A DNA stretch of 64,000 bases from an uncultured Oscillospiraceae bacterium (lineage in GTDB: Bacteria > Bacillota > Clostridia > Oscillospirales > Acutalibacteraceae). The stretch lies in the NCBI GenBank assembly GCA_900545655.1, contig UQZY01000001.1, positions 36,069-100,068 on the forward strand, read 5' to 3'. The notes below the pieces were generated by a model. The model worked only from the letters and a program-made list of their open reading frames with translations. It was not told the origin of the DNA and did not search any database. Of the stretch, positions 60,192-64,000 are shown in pieces. Position 1 is the first letter of the stretch, and every line of letters starts with the position of its first letter. Both the position numbers and the translations under genes were made by a program.

Positions 60192-60762
60192 AGTGTGGCC
60201 GGGAGATCCCGAGCCGAGACTTCAGCTTGTAAACCGTATGGACTGCGGCGATGACTTCAATCTTTCAGCCGTTTATGCGTCTCTGCATACCGGCACACAT
60301 GCCGACGCACCTCTGCATGTCTTTGAGGAGGGAGAGGGGGAAACAATTGACGAAATTCCCCTCGAAAAATTCATAGGACCGGTAACGGTTCTTACCTTAC
60401 CGAAAGGTCCTATCACGGGAGAAATGGTCGAGCGAAATTTCCCAAAGGGTGTTTCAAAGCTCATTCTTCGGACAAATGAGGATTCCAAATTTTTTGCCGG
60501 AGCGTCTGCGGACGTCGCCGCGCTGCACTACGAGCTTCTGGGCTTCGACAGGCTTTCCATCGGAGGCGAAGATGAGATAGGGATGCACAGAAATCTTCTC
60601 GGCGCAGGAACCGTTCTTCTCGAAAACCTCGACCTAAGCGGAGTTCCCGAGGACGGAGAATATTTTCTCGTGGCACAGCCTGTCAAAATCTGCGGCAGAG
60701 AGGCCTCCTTCGTGCGCGCGGTCCTTATTGACGACTACATCTTCTGGTCAACAAAAAAATAA
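60151..60762 (+). CDS. Cyclase family protein (kynurenine formamidase-like)
   Basis: The 203 residues match the cyclase/KynB family of metal-dependent amidohydrolases. FIDISRDLLTSEVWPGDP is followed by the metal-binding HTGTHADAPLH motif and later DRLSIGGED. These enzymes hydrolyse formamides or carboxamides; the substrate here is unknown. Its ATG lies 41 bases inside the previous gene and has only a weak GGCAGTGA site, so it depends on coupling. It ends 24 bases before a strong terminator. Confidence 0.85.
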   Translation: MKFIDISRDLLTSEVWPGDPEPRLQLVNRMDCGDDFNLSAVYASLHTGTHADAPLHVFEEGEGETIDEIPLEKFIGPVTVLTLPKGPITGEMVERNFPKGVSKLILRTNEDSKFFAGASADVAALHYELLGFDRLSIGGEDEIGMHRNLLGAGTVLLENLDLSGVPEDGEYFLVAQPVKICGREASFVRAVLIDDYIFWSTKK

Positions 60763-60786
60763 AAGTTTTGGCTGTTTGTCAGAACA

Positions 60787-60817
60787 AAAGCGACCTCGGA
60801 TTTTCCGAAGTCGCTTT
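60787..60817. terminator. Bidirectional terminator after the cyclase gene
   Basis: AAAGCGAC-TCGGA pairs with TCCGA-GTCGCTTT (60787-60800 with 60804-60817, one mismatch), followed by CTTTTTTA. The minus-strand side also ends in TTTTG, so it may serve the convergent gene at 60911. Confidence 0.85.
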
Positions 60818-60910
60818 CTTTTTTATGCTTACAGTTTAGCGTTTATTCTTTTTGTTGTTTTCCGTTTGTTCTTTTTCCAATCTTTTTTAAAAGGACGAAA
60901 GTCTCGTTTA

Positions 60911-61510
60911 TTAAAGCTTTTCACAGACAAGGTCCTCGGGCAATTTATCCTTTATGAAGGAGAGAAAGGCCTCAACGTCATCAAGCTCAAAAAAGGCAAA
61001 GAATTTTTCGTCAAAGCGTCCTATTCCGGAATTTGCAAAAAGCATTATGATGATATCCTTATACGTTTTAGGGAAGTTAAAATACAAGGTTCCGCTTCCG
61101 TCTTTTCTCATGGAATACCCGATAAAGTGTATGTTCTGAAGAGCCAGTTGTTTTACAACAATATCCTTTTTCTTCGTGATGATTATAGTTATGTCCTCTT
61201 CGGTAACCTCGTAAGAAATTTTGCTTCTTTTCTTTTTTTTGAAATGATTTCTGAAGAAAAGACAATACACCGAGAAAAGCATGAGTATATATGAAAAAAT
61301 CTGCAGGGGAACGGCGGCATCCTTTAAAGCGACACGCCAGAAAATTGCGATTATAAGAATAAACCAGCTGAGCGGTATAAAGAGCCAGTCATACTTTGTT
61401 CTGTTATGCTTTGTGTTGGGCTGTCCCGACCATATCGGCTTCGGAAGTTCTTTCTGCGTCTGCTCGTTTTCCTCGTAGTCTTCAAGAACAGCGTTTACAT
61501 TGGCCTTCAA
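60911..61510 (-). CDS. Membrane protein with a PH-like (YcxB/DUF304-type) C-terminal domain
   Basis: The 199 residues have a polar N-terminus, two adjacent membrane helices (about 45-67 and 71-90), and a cytoplasmic domain. That domain has the strand pattern ISYEVTEEDITIII...LALQNIHFIGYSMRKDG...TLYFN, seen in bacterial PH-like domains. The function is unknown. TTG at 61510 is chosen because GAGGTGA lies 6 bases upstream; the longer ORF from 61609 runs through the intergenic region. It diverges from the S1 gene. Confidence 0.65.
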   Translation of the reverse strand: MKANVNAVLEDYEENEQTQKELPKPIWSGQPNTKHNRTKYDWLFIPLSWFILIIAIFWRVALKDAAVPLQIFSYILMLFSVYCLFFRNHFKKKKRSKISYEVTEEDITIIITKKKDIVVKQLALQNIHFIGYSMRKDGSGTLYFNFPKTYKDIIIMLFANSGIGRFDEKFFAFFELDDVEAFLSFIKDKLPEDLVCEKL

Positions 61511-61648
61511 AAAAATCACCTCTTTATTTGTGCAAAAGTATTTTAACATACGGCGAGGGAATATTAAAGAAGTAATTATTTTATACTCTCCCGCATATGT
61601 ATTTAACATGATTTCTCAGATTAAATAAAGTTGAAACAGGTGATGTTG

Positions 61649-62590
61649 ATGGAAAAATTCATGCCGGAGGGCTTCCTTATAAATACAACCCGAAACAGAA
61701 AGGCTGTATCCTCTTTTTCCGAAATAAAAAAGGCTTTTGAAAACGGTACCGTGCTTGAAGGAATTTGTACACTCTGCGACCGTGACCATAATCTTCATGT
61801 TTCTCTCGGCGAATTTGAAGGAATAATACCGCGAATTGAGGGAGCAGTCGGAATAGACAGCGGTGACGTCAGGGATATCGCCCTTATTTCAAGGACAGGA
61901 AAGCCCGTGACCTTTGTGATAAACGGAATAGAGGACACAAGGGACGGAACAAGACTGCTGCTGAGCAGAAAACAGGTTCAAAAAATGTGTATGACAGAGT
62001 TTGTCTCCGCCGTGAGAGTCGGAGATATCATCGATGCAAGGATAACACATATGGAGCCCTTCGGTGCATTCGCGGATATCGGTGCCGGAATAACGGCTCT
62101 TTTGCCCATAGACAGTATATCCGTTTCGAGGATACCTCATCCCTCCGCACGGTTTTCCCAAGGAGAGCTGATAAAATGCGTAATAAAATCAAAGGAAAAC
62201 GGCAGAATAACCCTTTCACACAAGGAGCTTCTCGGAACATGGGAAGAAAACGCAAAAAAATTCACCCCGGGGGAAACGGTTCCCGGAGTGATAAGGTCTA
62301 TTGAAAAATACGGGATTTTCATTGAACTTACGCCAAATCTCGCAGGTCTTGCAGAGTACGTAGAGGGAGTTTGCGTCGGGGAGAGAACAAGCGTATACAT
62401 AAAAAGCATCAATCCGGAAAAAATGAAAATAAAGCTTATCATCATAGATACGTTTACGGACAGCTTTTACCGTAACAATGAGATAAAAAACCCCGAATAC
62501 TTTATTTCTGATCTTCTTCATATGGATCATTGGAGGTATTCTCCGGAAAGCTCCTCAAAAGTCATTGAAACTTATTTCGATTTACAATAA
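61649..62590 (+). CDS. S1 RNA-binding domain protein (three S1 repeats)
   Basis: The 313 residues contain an atypical first S1-like domain (about 30-100), then two clear S1 domains: VGDIIDARITHMEPFGAFADIG (about 118-185) and GETVPGVIRSIEKYGIFIEL (about 204-265). The architecture resembles RpsA-like proteins of Clostridia that lack the full six-repeat S1, so mRNA or ribosome binding is likely. ATG at 61649 has AGGTGA five bases upstream. Its 3' end overlaps the convergent MOSC gene by 19 bases. Confidence 0.82.
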   Translation: MEKFMPEGFLINTTRNRKAVSSFSEIKKAFENGTVLEGICTLCDRDHNLHVSLGEFEGIIPRIEGAVGIDSGDVRDIALISRTGKPVTFVINGIEDTRDGTRLLLSRKQVQKMCMTEFVSAVRVGDIIDARITHMEPFGAFADIGAGITALLPIDSISVSRIPHPSARFSQGELIKCVIKSKENGRITLSHKELLGTWEENAKKFTPGETVPGVIRSIEKYGIFIELTPNLAGLAEYVEGVCVGERTSVYIKSINPEKMKIKLIIIDTFTDSFYRNNEIKNPEYFISDLLHMDHWRYSPESSSKVIETYFDLQ

Positions 62591-63006
62591 AAAATCAAAT
62601 CCCCCAAGGCCACCGTTCCGCTTTCCGAAACTCTTGCCACGGCACAGTTGTACTTTATGTTGCAGGTAGTGCCTTTTTTAACAAAGTCACACTCGGGGAA
62701 GCATTTTTTTGAAACACCCGTTATCTCCAGTTTTGCGTTACCTATCTTTAACACTATACCGGGTATAACGGTGCTGTAATCAAGGCCCTCTGTCGAAATA
62801 TGCGGTCGAAAGCGGCCGACGCAGAGGCCCTTTTTTTCTTCTCTGTAACGGACAAGCTCACCTTCGTCGGCAAGTATCACCTTTGCATCTCCGCCTTTTT
62901 TCAAGGCTTTTTCGTCTCCCTCAACGCCCAAGCCCTCTATAAGGCTTAAACCGTCAAGCAGCTTTTCCCTGCCGTCTTTTTTCAGCCTTAGCTTCACAAC
63001 TTTCAT
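62572..63006 (-). CDS. MOSC domain protein
   Basis: The 144 residues match stand-alone MOSC domains related to the C-terminus of molybdenum cofactor sulfurase: GLGVEGDEKALK, GRFRPHISTEGLDYS and the cysteine cluster KKCFPECDFVKKGTTC. The cysteine in this region is the proposed sulfur carrier of the family. The partner is unknown and no molybdopterin genes are visible. GAGGTG lies before the ATG. Confidence 0.85.
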   Translation of the reverse strand: MKVVKLRLKKDGREKLLDGLSLIEGLGVEGDEKALKKGGDAKVILADEGELVRYREEKKGLCVGRFRPHISTEGLDYSTVIPGIVLKIGNAKLEITGVSKKCFPECDFVKKGTTCNIKYNCAVARVSESGTVALGDLIFYCKSK

Positions 63007-63056
63007 TTTTGCAGTACACCTCCGCTATGGCAATCGATATTTTAACAAAAAAAGAT

Positions 63057-63090
63057 AATAAAAAATCCCCACAGACAAAATCCGAGGGGA
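63057..63090 (-). terminator. Terminator after tRNA-Gly
   Basis: TCCCC/GGGGA ends with inner GA/TC pairs form an imperfect stem, followed on the minus strand by TTTTTTATT. Confidence 0.7.
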
Positions 63091-63094
63091 AAAG

Positions 63095-63170
63095 TGGAGC
63101 GGATTACGGGGCTCGAACCCGCTACCTCCACCTTGGCAAGGTGGCGCTCTACCAGATGAGCTAAATCCGC
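63095..63170 (-). tRNA. tRNA-Gly (GCC)
   Basis: The minus-strand 76-base cloverleaf starts GCGGATTTAGCTC and ends with encoded CCA. The acceptor is GCGGATT/AATCCGC, the anticodon stem CCACC/GGTGG has loop TTGCCAA (anticodon at 63137-63135), and the T-arm contains GTTCGAGCC. Confidence 0.95.
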
Positions 63171-63185
63171 AAACGACGTGTATAC

Positions 63186-63214
63186 ATCATACCGCTTTAC
63201 TTTTTTCATGTCAA
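63186..63214 (-). promoter_or_regulatory. Promoter of tRNA-Gly
   Basis: On the minus strand TTGACA (63214-63209), 17 bases, TATGAT (63191-63186). Confidence 0.85.
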
Positions 63215-63311
63215 GTTTTAAAGAGTCTGAATAAAAAAACGGTTGCCGCCAATAATACTTTTGGGAACATCTTAAATTGACAATAAACCCGAAAGGATTG
63301 ATCTTAACGTG

Positions 63312-64000
63312 ATGAGCAAACAAAAAGCCAATAAAAAGCGCTATAAGATATGGTATTACTCCTTGGCAGTTTGTGTCGTAGCTTGTTTTGTGGCGGCCTT
63401 TGGAATCTTCGGCACGTCTCCCGGGAACAAGGACACTTCAGATATTGTATCGAAAAAACCATCCGAGAACAGGGAAGTGGCAGCAAAGGTTACCAACGTC
63501 CCGGACGCAAGAAAAAGTGCCGAAAAGCCGCCCCTTGAAGCTACGCCACAAACTCCGGATAAGGCAGAAGAAGAAATAACCGAAAAAATCGCCGGCGATA
63601 CTCCGGATTTCAGCGACAATGTACCCTTTGAAAGCAAGTTTATCCTCCCCGCAAACTCAGATATAATGAAGGATTACAGCGACGGAAAATTTGTTTACAG
63701 TAAGGAAAACGGCGACTACAGAATACACAACGGCATAGACTTTAAAGGGAAAAGCGGTTCTCCGGTGGTCGCAATAATTTCAGGTGAAGTCACCGACATA
63801 AAAACCGATCCCGTATACGGAACCGTTGTCGAGATAAACCACGGAAACAAGCTCACCGCAAGATATTGCGGAATTTCAAAAATTACCGTTGAAAAGGGCT
63901 TTGTGGTAAATCAGGGAGATCCCATTGGAGAGATATCAACCATTCCGTCAGAGGGAGATACCCCGCATCTTCATTTTGAAACTCTTATAGACGGTACGCA
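63312..64000 (+). CDS. M23 (LytM) peptidase-domain protein, SpoIIQ-like (3' end outside window)
   Basis: The reading frame is open to the window edge. It encodes a short basic N-terminus, one membrane helix (about 13-32, WYYSLAVCVVACFVAAFGIF), a polar linker, and a LytM domain. The domain keeps both zinc motifs, HNGIDF (HxxxD) and PHLHFE (HxH). A single-pass LytM protein of this size resembles SpoIIQ, the forespore partner of SpoIIIAH in engulfment, where Clostridia often retain the zinc site. A general cell-wall endopeptidase is the alternative. GTG at 63309 could also be the start; AAAGGA lies 11 bases before it. Confidence 0.75.
   Translation, partial: MSKQKANKKRYKIWYYSLAVCVVACFVAAFGIFGTSPGNKDTSDIVSKKPSENREVAAKVTNVPDARKSAEKPPLEATPQTPDKAEEEITEKIAGDTPDFSDNVPFESKFILPANSDIMKDYSDGKFVYSKENGDYRIHNGIDFKGKSGSPVVAIISGEVTDIKTDPVYGTVVEINHGNKLTARYCGISKITVEKGFVVNQGDPIGEISTIPSEGDTPHLHFETLIDGT

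Overview
This 64-kb window is a housekeeping chromosomal segment of a Gram-positive, probably spore-forming anaerobe of the class Clostridia (Bacillota). The evidence is the S10 ribosomal cluster, an mreBCD-mrdA-minD-mgsA cluster, a SigI/RsgI sigma/anti-sigma pair, LexA, an EF-P/CD1247-type gene pair, a SpoIIQ-like M23 protein, and TTGACA-N17-TATAAT promoters with AGGAGG ribosome binding sites. Almost all genes lie on the minus strand. I see no insertion sequence, prophage, integrase or CRISPR array.

Layout. 1-3433: start of the S10 operon (rpsJ-rplC-rplD-rplW-rplB-rpsS, minus) with a long structured leader. 3540-7873: a stand-alone MetH-reactivation-like protein, rarA, an OGG1-type glycosylase and a C39-like peptidase. 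8024-10482: a SigI locus made of sigI, rsgI and a lipoprotein that repeats the RsgI Asn-Pro ectodomain, with two matching SigI-type promoters. 10690-13363: a D-aspartate-ligase-like ATP-grasp enzyme, nth and a membrane acyltransferase. 13431-14362: a HAD phosphatase and tRNA-Met and tRNA-Glu. 14429-16732: pyk and a metal-exporter-like permease. 17030-20040: a large secreted beta-helix surface protein under a cobalamin riboswitch with its own terminator. 20237-26909: a second-type EF-G, a codon-optimised SDR protein, aspS and hisS. 27072-33031: mgsA, an orphan minD, mrdA and mreDCB. 33050-36738: maf, a CD1247-type protein, efp, an M24 peptidase, yqeG and rpsU (58 codons).

36845-56046 is a dense, often overlapping block: mscS, leuS, rsfS, yqeK, nadD, yhbY, rdgB, ftsY, smc, a radical SAM gene, rnc, plsX, trmFO, topA, dprA and a SpoU methyltransferase. 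It lies directly downstream of infC-rpmI-rplT, which has an L20-type leader. 57434-64000: a 56-residue basic protein, lexA with two operator-like sites, a secreted protein of unknown function, a cyclase-family enzyme, an S1-domain protein, a MOSC protein, tRNA-Gly and the start of a SpoIIQ-like gene.

The two most interesting systems are both envelope-facing. One is the SigI-RsgI-lipoprotein module, where the lipoprotein has the same predicted autocleavage domain as the anti-sigma factor and sits under a SigI-type promoter. The other is the cobalamin riboswitch with a terminator placed in front of a surface protein with no recognised B12 domain.
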